Source: Nocardioides luteus (lineage in GTDB: Bacteria > Actinomycetota > Actinomycetes > Propionibacteriales > Nocardioidaceae). From it: DNA of 64,000 nt. The stretch lies in contig NZ_BMRK01000013.1 of assembly GCF_014648595.1 (NCBI RefSeq), forward strand, positions 62,001-126,000, written 5' to 3'. Shown here piece by piece: positions 1 to 8,726 of the stretch (positions are counted from its first letter, which is position 1; every line of letters starts with the position of its first letter). Below the pieces are notes generated by a model, which saw nothing but the letters and a program-made list of their open reading frames with translations, was not told where the DNA came from and searched no databases. A program made the position numbers and the translations under genes.

Positions 1-376
1 TGTGCTCGACGGACTCGATCTTGGACCACGGGATGCCCTGCCAGGTCGCCCCGAAGCGCAGGCGTACGCCCTGCTCGTCGACGAGCAGCAGCGGCAGCCG
101 GGAGTCCCAGGCCGTCCAGCCCTGCACCGCCGCGACGGCGATCAGGATCAGGCCGACGAGGTAGCCCTCGATGCCGCCGCGCAGCACGAAGGCGACGCCG
201 ACCAGCAGCGAGGCGAGGGCGACGACCAGCGCGAGGCGGCCGTTGCGGCGTACCTCGACGACGTCCACCTCGGCGGTCTCGCCGGCGCCGGCGGTCTCGA
301 GATTCGTGGCAGCCTCGACGTCCCGATCGGTCTCGGCAGGGTCGACGGTCTCCACCGCCGGTGACTTCTCGCTCAC
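1..376 (-). CDS. Membrane protein with PH-like C-terminal segment (partial)
   Basis: The gene starts at a GTG at 376 and runs off the left edge, so about 125 N-terminal residues are visible. It opens with an acidic stretch rich in Glu, Ala and Val. Two hydrophobic segments follow (about residues 47–64 and 69–84). After the membrane segments comes a soluble part containing 'LLLVDEQGVRLRFG' and 'GIPWSKIESVEH', which resembles the bacterial PH-like domains found in small membrane proteins. The GTG overlaps the ftsK stop by four bases (GTGA), so the gene is co-translated with ftsK. No function is assigned. The family call is an inference from the residue pattern. Confidence 0.6.
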   Translation of the reverse strand, partial: MSEKSPAVETVDPAETDRDVEAATNLETAGAGETAEVDVVEVRRNGRLALVVALASLLVGVAFVLRGGIEGYLVGLILIAVAAVQGWTAWDSRLPLLLVDEQGVRLRFGATWQGIPWSKIESVEH

Positions 377-3051
377 ATCTCCCCCTGGATCGTTGCGATG
401 ACGCCGTCGACCTCGTCCGGCTTGACGAGTACGTCGCGCGCCTTGGAGCCTTCGGAGGGGCCGACCACGCCGCGGGACTCGAGGATGTCCATGAGACGGC
501 CGGCCTTGGCGAACCCGACGCGGAGCTTGCGCTGCAGCATCGAGGTCGAGCCGAACTGCGTGGAGACGACCAGCTCGACCGCCTGCACGACCAGATCCAT
601 GTCGTCGCCGATGTCGTCGTCGAGCACCCGCTTCGACTCCGCCGGCGCCGTGACATCCTCGCGGTAGACCGGCTCCAGCTGGCCCTTGACCGACTTCACG
701 ACGGCGTTGACCTCCGACTCGGAGACCCAGGAGCCCTGCACACGGATCGGCTTGGAAGAGCCCATCGGCAGGAACAGACCGTCACCCTGACCGACCAGCT
801 TCTCCGCACCCGGCTGGTCGAGGATGACGCGGGAGTCGGCCAGCGACGAGGTCGCGAAGGCGAGCCGCGAGGGCACGTTGGCCTTGATCAGACCGGTGAC
901 GACGTCGACCGAGGGCCGCTGGGTGGCCAGCACCAGGTGGATGCCGGCGGCGCGCGCCAGCTGGGTGATGCGTACGACCGCGTCCTCGACGTCGCGCGGG
1001 GCGACCATCATCAGGTCGGCGAGCTCGTCGACGATGACCAGCAGGTAGGGGTAGGGCGAGAGCACCCGCTCGGAGTCGGGCGGCAGCTGCACCTTCCCCG
1101 CGCGGACGGCCTTGTTGAAGTCGTCGACGTGGCGGAAGCCGAAGTTGGCCAGGTCGTCGTAGCGCATGTCCATCTCGCGCACGACCCAGGCCAGCGCCTC
1201 GGCGGCCTTCTTCGGGTTGGTGATGATCGGCGTGATCAGGTGCGGCACGCCTTCGTAGCTGTTCAGCTCGACCCGCTTGGGGTCGACCATGATCATCCGC
1301 ACCTCATCAGGCGTGGCCCGCATCAGGATCGAGGTGATCATCGAGTTGATGAACGACGACTTACCCGAGCCGGTCGCACCCGCGACCAGCAGGTGGGGCA
1401 TCTTCGCCATGTTGGCGACGACGAAGCCGCCCTCGACGTCCTTGCCGATGCCGGTGATCATCGGGTGGTGGTCGCCACGCGCGGCGTTGGAGCGCAGCAC
1501 GTCGCCGAGGGTGACCGTCTCCTTGTCGGAGTTCGGGATCTCGACGCCCACGGCTGACTTGCCGGGGATCGGCGAGAGGATGCGTACGTCGGCGGAGGCG
1601 ACCGCGTAGGCGATGTTCTTCTGGATGCCGGTGATCTTCTCGACCTTGACGCCGGCGCCGAGCTCGACGATGTAGCGGGTGACCGTCGGTCCGCGGGTGT
1701 AGCCGGTCACGGCGGCGTCGATGTTGAACTCCTCGAGCACCGCCTGGAGCCGGTTGACGATGTCGTCGGAGGCCTTCGAGCGGGCCTTGTGGGGCGAGCC
1801 CGGCTTGAGCAGGTCGCTGGAGGGCAGCGTGTAGGCGACGTCGCCGGCGAGCGTGAGCTGCTCGACGCGCTGGGGCAGCTCGGCGTGCGGAGGCGGCTCG
1901 AGCTCGCCCTTCTGGTCACGCTTCTGTCCGGGCCTCGGCCCGGTCTCGGAGACCGCCGGCATGAGCCCCGCGGCGTCGCTGGGCGCGGCCTCGTCGGGCT
2001 GGGTGTCGGCGTCGTCGTCGAGGGCGAGCGCGATGTCGAGCCCGTCCTTCTTCCGCTTCTTCTTCGGCTTCTCCTCCTCGAGCAGCGGCGTCTCGTACGG
2101 CTCGAAGCCCTCGCGGTCGAAGGTGTCCTCGTCGGCGAAGAGCTTGCCGCCGCGGCGCACCCGGCGGATGTTGGTGCCGCTGTCGCTCATCTCCTCGGGC
2201 GGGGTCAGACCGAGCGCCCGGTCGCGCAGCTCCACGAGCCGGCGCGGCACCTGGTAGAGCGGGGTGCCGGTGATGACCAGGATCCCGAAGACGACCATGA
2301 GCGAGAGGAGTACGACCACCACGGCCGTCGAACGCAGCACGTCGAGGAGCAGGCTGGCCACGACGTAGCCGATCGCGCCGCCGGCCCACTGGAGCTCGCT
2401 GCTGTCGCCGGAGGTGGGCTGCGGGTTGCCGTTGGCGATCTGCACGATGCCGAGCGTCGCCATCAGGAACGCGGTCCAGCCGATCGCGACACGGCCGACC
2501 GGAGCGGCGTTGACCGGGTCGCGCATCAGCCGCGCGCCGGCGACGACGAGACCGACCGGCACCAGCCAGCCGACCTTGCCGACCACACCGGCCACCGCGA
2601 TGCGGACGATGTCGAAGAACTGGCCGCCGAGCTGGAACCAGACGCCGGCGGCGACCAGCACGGAGAGGCCGATCAGGAAGAGGCCGGCGCCATCACGGCG
2701 GTGCTCCGGCTCGAGCTCGCTGGCCGCCTGGCCGCTGACCCGGAAGATGGCCGCCACGGCCCCGGCGATCGCCAGCCACAGGCTCGCGATGGTCGAGAAG
2801 ACGGCGTCGAAGAGGACTGCGATCGGGCTGGGCCCGTTGCGTACGGCACGCGGTGGCGTGCGGTTCGCCGGCCTCCGGTTGGGAGACTTTGCGGCGGGAC
2901 GGCGCTTGTTCTGGCCCTTGTTCGGCGCTGCCTTGGAGCGGGCCCGGCTCGTGGCCGTTGCTCGCTTTGTCGTGGTCGTACTCCGGGGACGGGTGCTCTT
3001 GCTGGTGGTCGAGCTCCGCGAACCCGGCGGGGAAGACGTACGGGTCGCCAT
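373..3051 (-). CDS. ftsK: DNA translocase FtsK/SpoIIIE
   Basis: Septum-located ATP-driven DNA pump that clears the chromosome terminus during division. From the ATG at 3051 the protein is 892 aa. The N-terminus is a Ser/Thr/Arg/Lys-rich tail (about 1–70), followed by four to five membrane segments (about 75–260), an acidic/proline linker, and the RecA-like motor. The Walker A motif GATGSGKSS is near residue 557 and Walker B (LLVIVDELADLM) follows. The last 65 residues form the winged-helix gamma domain (VSTQFGSTSMLQRKLRVGF), which reads KOPS-type sequences in known FtsK proteins. An upstream in-frame start at 3162 would run across the divergent gene's start and is less likely. The start has a weak ribosome-binding site. 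Confidence 0.95.
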   Translation of the reverse strand: MATRTSSPPGSRSSTTSKSTRPRSTTTTKRATATSRARSKAAPNKGQNKRRPAAKSPNRRPANRTPPRAVRNGPSPIAVLFDAVFSTIASLWLAIAGAVAAIFRVSGQAASELEPEHRRDGAGLFLIGLSVLVAAGVWFQLGGQFFDIVRIAVAGVVGKVGWLVPVGLVVAGARLMRDPVNAAPVGRVAIGWTAFLMATLGIVQIANGNPQPTSGDSSELQWAGGAIGYVVASLLLDVLRSTAVVVVLLSLMVVFGILVITGTPLYQVPRRLVELRDRALGLTPPEEMSDSGTNIRRVRRGGKLFADEDTFDREGFEPYETPLLEEEKPKKKRKKDGLDIALALDDDADTQPDEAAPSDAAGLMPAVSETGPRPGQKRDQKGELEPPPHAELPQRVEQLTLAGDVAYTLPSSDLLKPGSPHKARSKASDDIVNRLQAVLEEFNIDAAVTGYTRGPTVTRYIVELGAGVKVEKITGIQKNIAYAVASADVRILSPIPGKSAVGVEIPNSDKETVTLGDVLRSNAARGDHHPMITGIGKDVEGGFVVANMAKMPHLLVAGATGSGKSSFINSMITSILMRATPDEVRMIMVDPKRVELNSYEGVPHLITPIITNPKKAAEALAWVVREMDMRYDDLANFGFRHVDDFNKAVRAGKVQLPPDSERVLSPYPYLLVIVDELADLMMVAPRDVEDAVVRITQLARAAGIHLVLATQRPSVDVVTGLIKANVPSRLAFATSSLADSRVILDQPGAEKLVGQGDGLFLPMGSSKPIRVQGSWVSESEVNAVVKSVKGQLEPVYREDVTAPAESKRVLDDDIGDDMDLVVQAVELVVSTQFGSTSMLQRKLRVGFAKAGRLMDILESRGVVGPSEGSKARDVLVKPDEVDGVIATIQGEM

Positions 3052-3127
3052 ACAAGCAGGGTATTTGACCAGGGGCTTCACCTCCGGGACCCCGTGGGGG
3101 TGTGTTGCACCGGTGTAGTTTGCCGCC

Positions 3128-3784
3128 ATGCTGAGCCTGACAGTGTTGGTCGCCGTTCTCACCGCCGCCGATGCCGTGGCGGACTGGGCCTGCGTGTGGT
3201 TCGGCAGGCGACGGATCCACTACCTGACCAAACCGCTGGTGATGGTGGGGCTGATCGCGCTCACCCTGCTCGTCGGCGACGGCGAGCGTGCCGCCTGGTG
3301 GCTGGTCGTCGCGCTCTTCTTCGGCATGCTCGGCGACATCTCGATGATCGGCTCCTCGCCCCGCAGGTTCCTCGGCGGCGTGGCCCTCTTCTTCGTCGGC
3401 CACCTGGCGTACGCGGCGACCTTCCTCGCCCTCGGCCTCGACGCCCGCACGTGGTCCTGGGCAGGCTTCGCGGTCGCGGTGGTGCTCGCGATCCCGATGG
3501 GGCGGGTGCTCCGGGGCGCCCGCCAGATGGGTGGGCCGCCGATGGCAGTGGCCCTGGCTGCGTACGCGCTGGTGATCGCGACCATGCTGGTGCTCGGCTG
3601 GCTGACCGGGAGCGTGTGGATCGCTGTCGGTGCGCTGGTCTTCGTGGTCAGCGACACCCTGATCGGCCTCAACCTGGCCGAGCACGGCAACGCGCCGCCG
3701 CGCCTGACCAACGTGCAGATCATGGTGACCTATCACGTCGGCCAGGCGCTGATCACGGCTGGCGTGCTGCTTGCCCTGGTCTAG
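3128..3784 (+). CDS. YhhN/TMEM86 family membrane protein (lysoplasmalogenase-like)
   Basis: A 218-aa protein with about eight hydrophobic segments. It has the hallmarks of the YhhN family: 'YLTKPLVM' near residue 37, 'FFGMLGDISMI' near 71, and 'VVSDTLIGLN' near 175. These carry the conserved Asp residues of TMEM86B, whose mammalian member hydrolyses the vinyl-ether bond of lysoplasmalogens. The bacterial substrate is not established. It is divergent from ftsK, and its TAG overlaps the convergent rnj stop (3781–3784). Confidence 0.85.
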   Translation: MLSLTVLVAVLTAADAVADWACVWFGRRRIHYLTKPLVMVGLIALTLLVGDGERAAWWLVVALFFGMLGDISMIGSSPRRFLGGVALFFVGHLAYAATFLALGLDARTWSWAGFAVAVVLAIPMGRVLRGARQMGGPPMAVALAAYALVIATMLVLGWLTGSVWIAVGALVFVVSDTLIGLNLAEHGNAPPRLTNVQIMVTYHVGQALITAGVLLALV

Positions 3785-5472
3785 GCCTCGATGACGACCG
3801 GGATGATCATCGGCCGGCGGCGGTGGGTGCTGGAGACCCAGCGCCCGAACGTACGCCGGATGGCCTGCTGCAGCTGGTAGGTGTCGGTCGCGCCCTCGGA
3901 GATGGCGCGGTTGACGGCCTTGACGATCGGCTGCTTGATCGGGTCGAACGCGTTGTCGGGCCAAGCGTGGCCGCGGGCGTGGATCTCGGGCCCGCTGGCG
4001 ACCGTGCCGTTGACCGAGTCGACGACCACGATGATCGAGACGAAGCCCTCCTCGCCCAGGATGCGGCGGTCCTTGAGCTCGGACTCGGTGACATCACCGA
4101 CGGTGGTGCCGTCGACGAACACGTAGCCGCACTCGACCTTGCCCGCGATCTCGGCCTTGCCGTCGATGAGATCGACGACGACACCGTCCTCGGCGTAGAC
4201 GACGCTCTCGACGCCGGTCTGGCGGGCCAGGTCGCCGTTGGCGAGCAGGTGGCGCACCTCGCCGTGGACCGGCATCACGTTGCGTGGGCGGACGATATTG
4301 TAGCAGTAGAGCAGCTCGCCGGCGCTCGCGTGGCCGGAGACGTGGACGAGGGCGTTGCCCTTGTGGACCACGTTGGCACCGAGGCGGGCGAGGCCGTTGA
4401 TCACCCGGTAGACCGAGTTCTCGTTGCCGGGGATCAGGCTGCTGGCGAGGAGGACGGTGTCGCCGGGCTCGATGTGCACGAAGTTGTGGGTGCCGTTGGC
4501 GATCCGCGACAGCGCCGACATCGGCTCGCCCTGCGAGCCGGTCGAGACCATGACGACCTTCTCCGGCGGCAGCTCGGCGAGCTCCTTGGCGTCGACGATG
4601 ACGTCCTCGGGCACGTGCAGGTAGCCCAGGTCGGAGGCGATCTGCATGTTGCGGACCATCGAGCGACCGACGTACGCCACCTTGCGCCCGTGCGCGACCG
4701 CACTGTCCAGCACCTGCTGGACGCGGTGCACGTGGGAGGCGAAGCAGGCCACGATGATGCGCTGGTCGGACTCGCGGAAGACCTGCTCGATCGCAGGCGA
4801 GATCTTCTTCTCGGCGGTCGTGAAGCCGGGGACCTCGGCGTTGGTGGAGTCGGTGAGGAAGAGGTCCACGCCCTCCTCGCCGAGCCGGGCGAACGCACGC
4901 AGGTCGGTGATCCGACCGTCGAGCGGCAGCTGGTCCATCTTGAAGTCACCGGTGTGCAGCACGAGACCGGCGCCGGTGCGGATCGCGACCGCGAGCGCGT
5001 CCGGGATGGAGTGGTTGACGGCGACGAACTCGAGCTCGAACGGCCCGAAGGAGATCGTGTCGCCCTCGCGTACCTTGTGCTGGACGGTCTCGCGCAGGCG
5101 GTGCTCGCGCAGCTTGGAGCCGAGCAGCGCCAGGGTCAGCTCGGAGCCGACCAGCGGGATGTCCTGGCGCTCGCGGAGGAGGTAGGGCGTCGCGCCGATG
5201 TGGTCCTCGTGACCGTGGGTCAGGACCAGCGCCTCGACGTCGCCGAGACGGTCACGGATCGGGCCGAAGTCGGGCAGGATCAGGTCGACACCGGGCTGCT
5301 GCTCCTCGGGGAAGAGGACGCCGCAGTCGACGATCAGCAGCCGACCGTCGTACTCGAAGACGGTCATGTTGCGGCCGACCTCGCCGAGGCCCCCGAGCGG
5401 GGTGACGCGCAGGCCGCCCTTCGGGAGCTTGCCGGGTTCGGTCAGCTCCGGGTGTGGGTGAGACAAAGGCAT
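3781..5472 (-). CDS. rnj: Ribonuclease J
   Basis: Metallo-beta-lactamase-fold RNase with endo- and 5'-exonuclease activity in RNA turnover and rRNA maturation. It is 563 aa, the usual length for the family. The zinc motif HGHEDH is at residues 86–91. The beta-CASP part follows, with 'FLTDSTNAEVPGFTTAEK' and 'GHASAGELLY'. The C-terminal domain starts near residue 460. The ATG at 5472 lies five bases after the dapA stop, so the two are co-transcribed. The dapA–rnj order is conserved in Actinobacteria. Confidence 0.95.
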   Translation of the reverse strand: MPLSHPHPELTEPGKLPKGGLRVTPLGGLGEVGRNMTVFEYDGRLLIVDCGVLFPEEQQPGVDLILPDFGPIRDRLGDVEALVLTHGHEDHIGATPYLLRERQDIPLVGSELTLALLGSKLREHRLRETVQHKVREGDTISFGPFELEFVAVNHSIPDALAVAIRTGAGLVLHTGDFKMDQLPLDGRITDLRAFARLGEEGVDLFLTDSTNAEVPGFTTAEKKISPAIEQVFRESDQRIIVACFASHVHRVQQVLDSAVAHGRKVAYVGRSMVRNMQIASDLGYLHVPEDVIVDAKELAELPPEKVVMVSTGSQGEPMSALSRIANGTHNFVHIEPGDTVLLASSLIPGNENSVYRVINGLARLGANVVHKGNALVHVSGHASAGELLYCYNIVRPRNVMPVHGEVRHLLANGDLARQTGVESVVYAEDGVVVDLIDGKAEIAGKVECGYVFVDGTTVGDVTESELKDRRILGEEGFVSIIVVVDSVNGTVASGPEIHARGHAWPDNAFDPIKQPIVKAVNRAISEGATDTYQLQQAIRRTFGRWVSSTHRRRPMIIPVVIEA

Positions 5473-5477
5473 TCCTT

Positions 5478-6365
5478 CTAGAGAAGGCCAGAGGCCTCCA
5501 GCCCGGCTCGCAGCGCCTCGACCTCGTCGTCGTCGAGCGCCGCCAGGGGCCCTCGCACATTGCGGTTGTCGATCACGCCGGTCAGCTCGAGAGCGGCCTT
5601 GGCAGTGGTGGCTCCGTAGTTCGGGACGCCCATGATGGCGTCGATCGCGGGGAGCATCCGCGCATAGGTCTTTCGGGCGGTCTCGATGTCGCTCGCCGCG
5701 AAGGCGTCGATCATCGTCCGCGTCTGGTCGCCGAGCACATGGGCGGCCACGCTGATCACGCCGACGGCGCCGTGCGCCAGCCAGGCGAGGGTGAGGGCGT
5801 CGTCGCCGGAGTAGATCGCGTAGCCGAGGTCGAGCAGCTTGGTGCCGCGCGCGAAGTCGCCCGCGGCCTCCTTGACGGCCACGACGGTGTCCCAGGTGAT
5901 CGCCTCGCGGTAGGTCTCGAGGCTGATCGGGGAGGCGGTGCGGCCGGGGACGTCGTAGAGCATCAGCGGCAGGTCGCTGGTGGAGGCGACGGTGCGGAAG
6001 TGTTCGCGGATCCCGCGCTCGCCCGGCTTGCTGTAGTAAGGCGTCACCAGCAGCACGCCGTCGGCGCCGATGGACGCGGCCTGCTTGGCGAGATGCACGG
6101 TGGTGCGGGTGTCGTTGGTGCCGATGCCTGCGACGATCTTGGCGCGGTCGCCGACCGCGTCCTTGACCGCCGCCAGGATCTCGCCGTCCTCGTCCGGAGT
6201 CGTGGTCGGCGACTCCCCCGTGGTGCCGGAGACGACGAGGCCGTCGTGGCCGTGTTCGACCAGGTGCTTGGCGACTTTCTGGGTCTGCTCCAGATCGACC
6301 GAACCGTCATCGTTGAAGATGGTGACCAGTGCTGAGAGCACGGTGCCGAATGGAGCATCAGTCAT
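5478..6365 (-). CDS. dapA: 4-hydroxy-tetrahydrodipicolinate synthase
   Basis: Condenses pyruvate with aspartate semialdehyde, the first committed step of lysine and diaminopimelate synthesis. It is a 295-aa TIM barrel with every key residue in register. The Schiff-base lysine is K165 (VVAVKEAAGD). The catalytic triad is T48/T49 (SGTTGES) with Y137 (LYDVPGRT), and R142 is the substrate-binding arginine. The TPYYSKP motif is at 108–114. It is upstream of rnj on the same strand and supplies precursor for the DAP-containing wall. Confidence 0.96.
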   Translation of the reverse strand: MTDAPFGTVLSALVTIFNDDGSVDLEQTQKVAKHLVEHGHDGLVVSGTTGESPTTTPDEDGEILAAVKDAVGDRAKIVAGIGTNDTRTTVHLAKQAASIGADGVLLVTPYYSKPGERGIREHFRTVASTSDLPLMLYDVPGRTASPISLETYREAITWDTVVAVKEAAGDFARGTKLLDLGYAIYSGDDALTLAWLAHGAVGVISVAAHVLGDQTRTMIDAFAASDIETARKTYARMLPAIDAIMGVPNYGATTAKAALELTGVIDNRNVRGPLAALDDDEVEALRAGLEASGLL

Positions 6366-6381
6366 GGCGTACAGACTATCC

Positions 6382-7320
6382 TCAGACGCGCGCCATGACC
6401 TCCTCGGCCACGAGCGCGAGATGGTCGAGGTCCCTCAGGTCGAGCACCTGGAGGTAGATGCGGCTCGCGCCCGCGTCCTCGAGCCTCTTGATCTTGGCGA
6501 CCACCTCGTCCGGGGTGCCGGCCAGGCCGTTCTCGCGCAGCTCGTCGGGCTCGCGTCCGATCGCCTGCGCGCGCCGGGCGATCTCGTCCTCGTCGCGGCC
6601 GACGCAGAGCACCTGCGCCGCGGAGTAGATGATCGAGTCGTCGCGCCCGGCGGCCTCGACGAAGCGTCCGACGTTCTCGAAGAGCGTCTGGGACTCCTCC
6701 ACCGAGACGAACGCAGCGTTGAACTCGTCGGCGAAGGTCGCGGCCAGCGTCGGGGTGCGCTTCTTGCCGCCACCGCCGACGATCACCGGGATCGATCCGG
6801 CGTGACCACGGGTCTGCACCGGCTTCGGCAGCCCCGGGCTCTCCTTGATCGTGTAGTGCTTGCCCTCGAAGCTGAAGGTCTCCCCCGGCTCGGTCGCCCA
6901 CAGCCCGGTGATGATCTCGAGCTGCTCCTCGAGCCGGTCGAACCGCTCACCCAGCGCCGGGAACGGGATCCCGTACGCCTCGTGCTCCTCTGCGAACCAC
7001 CCCGCACCCAGTCCGAGCTCGACGCGGCCGTCGGACATGTCGTCGACGTTGGCGGCCTGGATGGCCAGCACTCCGGGGAGCCGGAAGGTCGCGGAGGTGA
7101 CCAGCGTGCCGAGGCGGATCGTGCTGGTGTCACGGGCGAGGCCGGCGAGCGTCGTCCAGGCGTCGCTCGGACCGGGCAGACCGTCGACCGACCCCATCTT
7201 CAGGTAGTGGTCAGATCGGAAGAACGCCCCGAACCCGAGCTCCTCGGCCTTCTGGGCGACACCGAGGATGTCGGCGTAGGACGCCCCCTGCTGGGGTTCG
7301 GTGAAGATGCGCAGCTCCAT
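6382..7320 (-). CDS. LLM-class F420-dependent oxidoreductase
   Basis: A 312-aa luciferase-like TIM barrel. The N-terminal pattern 'GVAQKAEELGFGAFFRSDHYL', the segment 'VELGLGAGWFAEEHEAYGIPF' and 'PVIVGGGGKKRTPTLAATFAD' are typical of actinobacterial F420-type members of the family. The substrate cannot be told from sequence. It lies 16 bases upstream of dapA on the same strand and may read through into that operon. Confidence 0.88.
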   Translation of the reverse strand: MELRIFTEPQQGASYADILGVAQKAEELGFGAFFRSDHYLKMGSVDGLPGPSDAWTTLAGLARDTSTIRLGTLVTSATFRLPGVLAIQAANVDDMSDGRVELGLGAGWFAEEHEAYGIPFPALGERFDRLEEQLEIITGLWATEPGETFSFEGKHYTIKESPGLPKPVQTRGHAGSIPVIVGGGGKKRTPTLAATFADEFNAAFVSVEESQTLFENVGRFVEAAGRDDSIIYSAAQVLCVGRDEDEIARRAQAIGREPDELRENGLAGTPDEVVAKIKRLEDAGASRIYLQVLDLRDLDHLALVAEEVMARV

Positions 7321-7347
7321 GGTGTTTACCTTAGAGGGATCCCTCCC

Positions 7348-7968
7348 CTACTCGCGCGTCAGGGAGCGAAGATGGCCCACTGAGGCCATCTTCCGCCGCC
7401 TGCGCTCGTCTGCGGCCTCTGCCTGGTAGTTCGCGCTCAAGGGGTCTGCACGCAGCGGCGTCGTCACCGGCGCTCCCCACAACGTCCAGACCGGTCCGTT
7501 GCCGATCGGCAGCCAGGTGTCGGTGAACTCGGCTGCCCACTTCCCCGGCGGCTCGAGCCTTAGGTCTGCCCGGTCGAGGCCGACGAGGTCGGCGGTGAAG
7601 ACCGCCCAGGCTCCGAGAGTTGCCACGAACGGGACGGGCTTGCGAGCGTCGATCCGGAACGCGGTGAGAAGTGGGAGGTGCCAGGCTGGTGCCATCACAA
7701 CGGCCTGTTCCTCCCACGGGGCGTCCAGGTCGATCGGTCGCTGTCGGCCGACCCGGGCGATGAACGGCTGCCATCGATCCAATGTCTGCTGAGCGCACCG
7801 TGGCCGCGCGAGCAGCTTCTCGAACTGCTCCGCGTCGTAGAAGTTCGCCGATCCTGCTCGGTGTGGAGCGCCGGCCAAGCCTGCGCGCAGCACGCGCTTG
7901 GCCTGGTTCTCGCCGAGGAGATGGATGTCGGCGAGCCTGGCTACGGCTTCGGTCGTGGAGATCCACAT
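7348..7968 (-). CDS. Hypothetical protein with N-terminal DNA-binding-like segment
   Basis: A 206-aa protein I do not recognise. The first 50 residues (WISTTEAVARLADIHLLG, then GSANFYDAEQFEKLLARP) look like a small helix-turn-helix or excisionase-type fold that reads a helical code. The remainder has many Trp and Pro residues (WQPFIARVG, GPVWTLWGAPVTTPLRADPL) and no membrane segment. It ends with a basic tail. It stands alone between the oxidoreductase and a repeat-bearing intergenic stretch. Codon use matches the neighbours, so it is probably a real gene. Confidence 0.6.
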   Translation of the reverse strand: MWISTTEAVARLADIHLLGENQAKRVLRAGLAGAPHRAGSANFYDAEQFEKLLARPRCAQQTLDRWQPFIARVGRQRPIDLDAPWEEQAVVMAPAWHLPLLTAFRIDARKPVPFVATLGAWAVFTADLVGLDRADLRLEPPGKWAAEFTDTWLPIGNGPVWTLWGAPVTTPLRADPLSANYQAEAADERRRRKMASVGHLRSLTRE

Positions 7969-8010
7969 GGGATGAAACTAGGCGGGAGCACCGACATGTC
8001 TTGGGTGACT

Positions 8011-8026
8011 CTCGACAAGCTCGACC
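8011..8026 (-). repeat. Fragment of the dispersed GGTCGAGCYTGTCGAGACC repeat
   Basis: The sequence ctcgacaagctcgacc matches the core of the short dispersed repeat found at 8693, 9601 and 46.6–47.5 kb. The flanks have diverged. Confidence 0.6.
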
Positions 8027-8033
8027 TCCGCCC

Positions 8034-8102
8034 CGCTCGCTATGACCGAGGGTCCGACCTTGTGAACGCTTCACAAGCTCGGACCCTCGGTCATAGCGAG
8101 CG
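8034..8102. repeat. Long inverted repeat (33-nt arms, 3-nt loop)
   Basis: The arms 8034–8066 and 8070–8102 are complementary with one mismatch and flank the loop CGC. The arm begins CGCTCGCTATGACCGAGG. It would fold into a very stable hairpin. There is no T-run, so it is more likely a repetitive extragenic palindrome than a plain terminator. It overlaps the end of a GNAT gene remnant. Confidence 0.85.
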
Positions 8103-8218
8103 CTTACCCATCACCACGTTCTCGGTGCCTGGGACCTGCGCGAGCGGGCGCCAGCCTTCGCTGAGGTAGAGGCGGTGGGCTGGGGTGGGGTCGTCGTCGG
8201 GGTCGGCGGCTAGGGGAC
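8091..8218 (-). pseudogene. C-terminal remnant of a GNAT acetyltransferase
   Basis: Directly after the folA stop, an open frame reads LAADPDDDPTPAHRLYLSEG, then WRPLAQVPGTENVVMGKRSL and a TGA at 8091–8093. The 'HRLYLSEGWRPL…VVMGK' pattern is the usual C-terminal strand-helix end of GNAT acetyltransferases (LYxxxGF-like). The first ~120 residues of such a protein are missing and there is no start codon context. Its final codons lie in the right arm of the 8034–8102 palindrome. I read it as a truncated relic. It could also be chance, since the segment is short. Confidence 0.45.
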
Positions 8219-8219
8219 C

Positions 8220-8726
8220 TCAGGCGCGGGTGAGGAAGACACGGTCGTACGCCTCGTGGGGCTCGCGCTTCGTCTCGACCCACTCGGACGGGTCGAAGGA
8301 TGGGTAGAGGACGTCGCCGTCGGGGGTCAGGTGGACGTAGGTGATCACCTGGTCGGTGGCGTGCGGGAGGGCGGCGGCGTAGACCTGGGCACCGCCGGCG
8401 ATGATCGTGTCGCCCTGCTCCTTCTCAGCCAGGGCGAGGGCGGTGTCGATGTCGTGAGCGACCAGGACGCCCTCGTACGACCAGGTCTGGTCCCGGGTCA
8501 GGACGACGGTGGTGCGGCCCGGGAGGGGGCGGCCGATGGAGTCGAAGGTGGTGCGGCCCATCACGAGGGTGTGACCCATCGTGATCGCCTTGAACTCGGC
8601 CTGCTCGCCGGGGATCTTCCACGGGATGTCGGGGCCGTCGCCGATCACGCCGTTGTCGGCCATCGCGGCGACCATGACGATGCGCCGTCCGTGGTGGTCG
8701 AGCTTGTCGAGACCCTCAGACGGCAA
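8220..8726 (-). CDS. folA: Dihydrofolate reductase
   Basis: Reduces dihydrofolate to tetrahydrofolate, which is needed after each thymidylate synthase turn. Motifs: '[13 protein letters not shown]', '[29 protein letters not shown]' and '[10 protein letters not shown]'. The total is 168 aa if it starts at the TTG at 8726, which overlaps the thyA 3' end. The first strand of the fold needs the residues before the ATG at 8675, so a start upstream of it (TTG 8726 or GTG 8678) is likely. The intervening codons ([11 protein letters not shown]) come entirely from a copy of the short dispersed repeat at 8693–8714. It is co-transcribed with thyA. Confidence 0.9.
   Translation of the reverse strand: MPSEGLDKLDHHGRRIVMVAAMADNGVIGDGPDIPWKIPGEQAEFKAITMGHTLVMGRTTFDSIGRPLPGRTTVVLTRDQTWSYEGVLVAHDIDTALALAEKEQGDTIIAGGAQVYAAALPHATDQVITYVHLTPDGDVLYPSFDPSEWVETKREPHEAYDRVFLTRA
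8693..8714 (+). repeat. Dispersed short repeat at the folA 5' end
   Basis: A full copy of the GGTCGAGCTTGTCGAGACC repeat sits between the thyA stop and the conserved first strand of folA. It is read as GLDKLDHH in the folA frame. Confidence 0.85.

Noticed and set aside
1789-5481. A very long open frame on the + strand opposite ftsK and rnj
   Set aside because: It is an antisense shadow caused by high GC; the opposite strand encodes well-known proteins with intact motifs.
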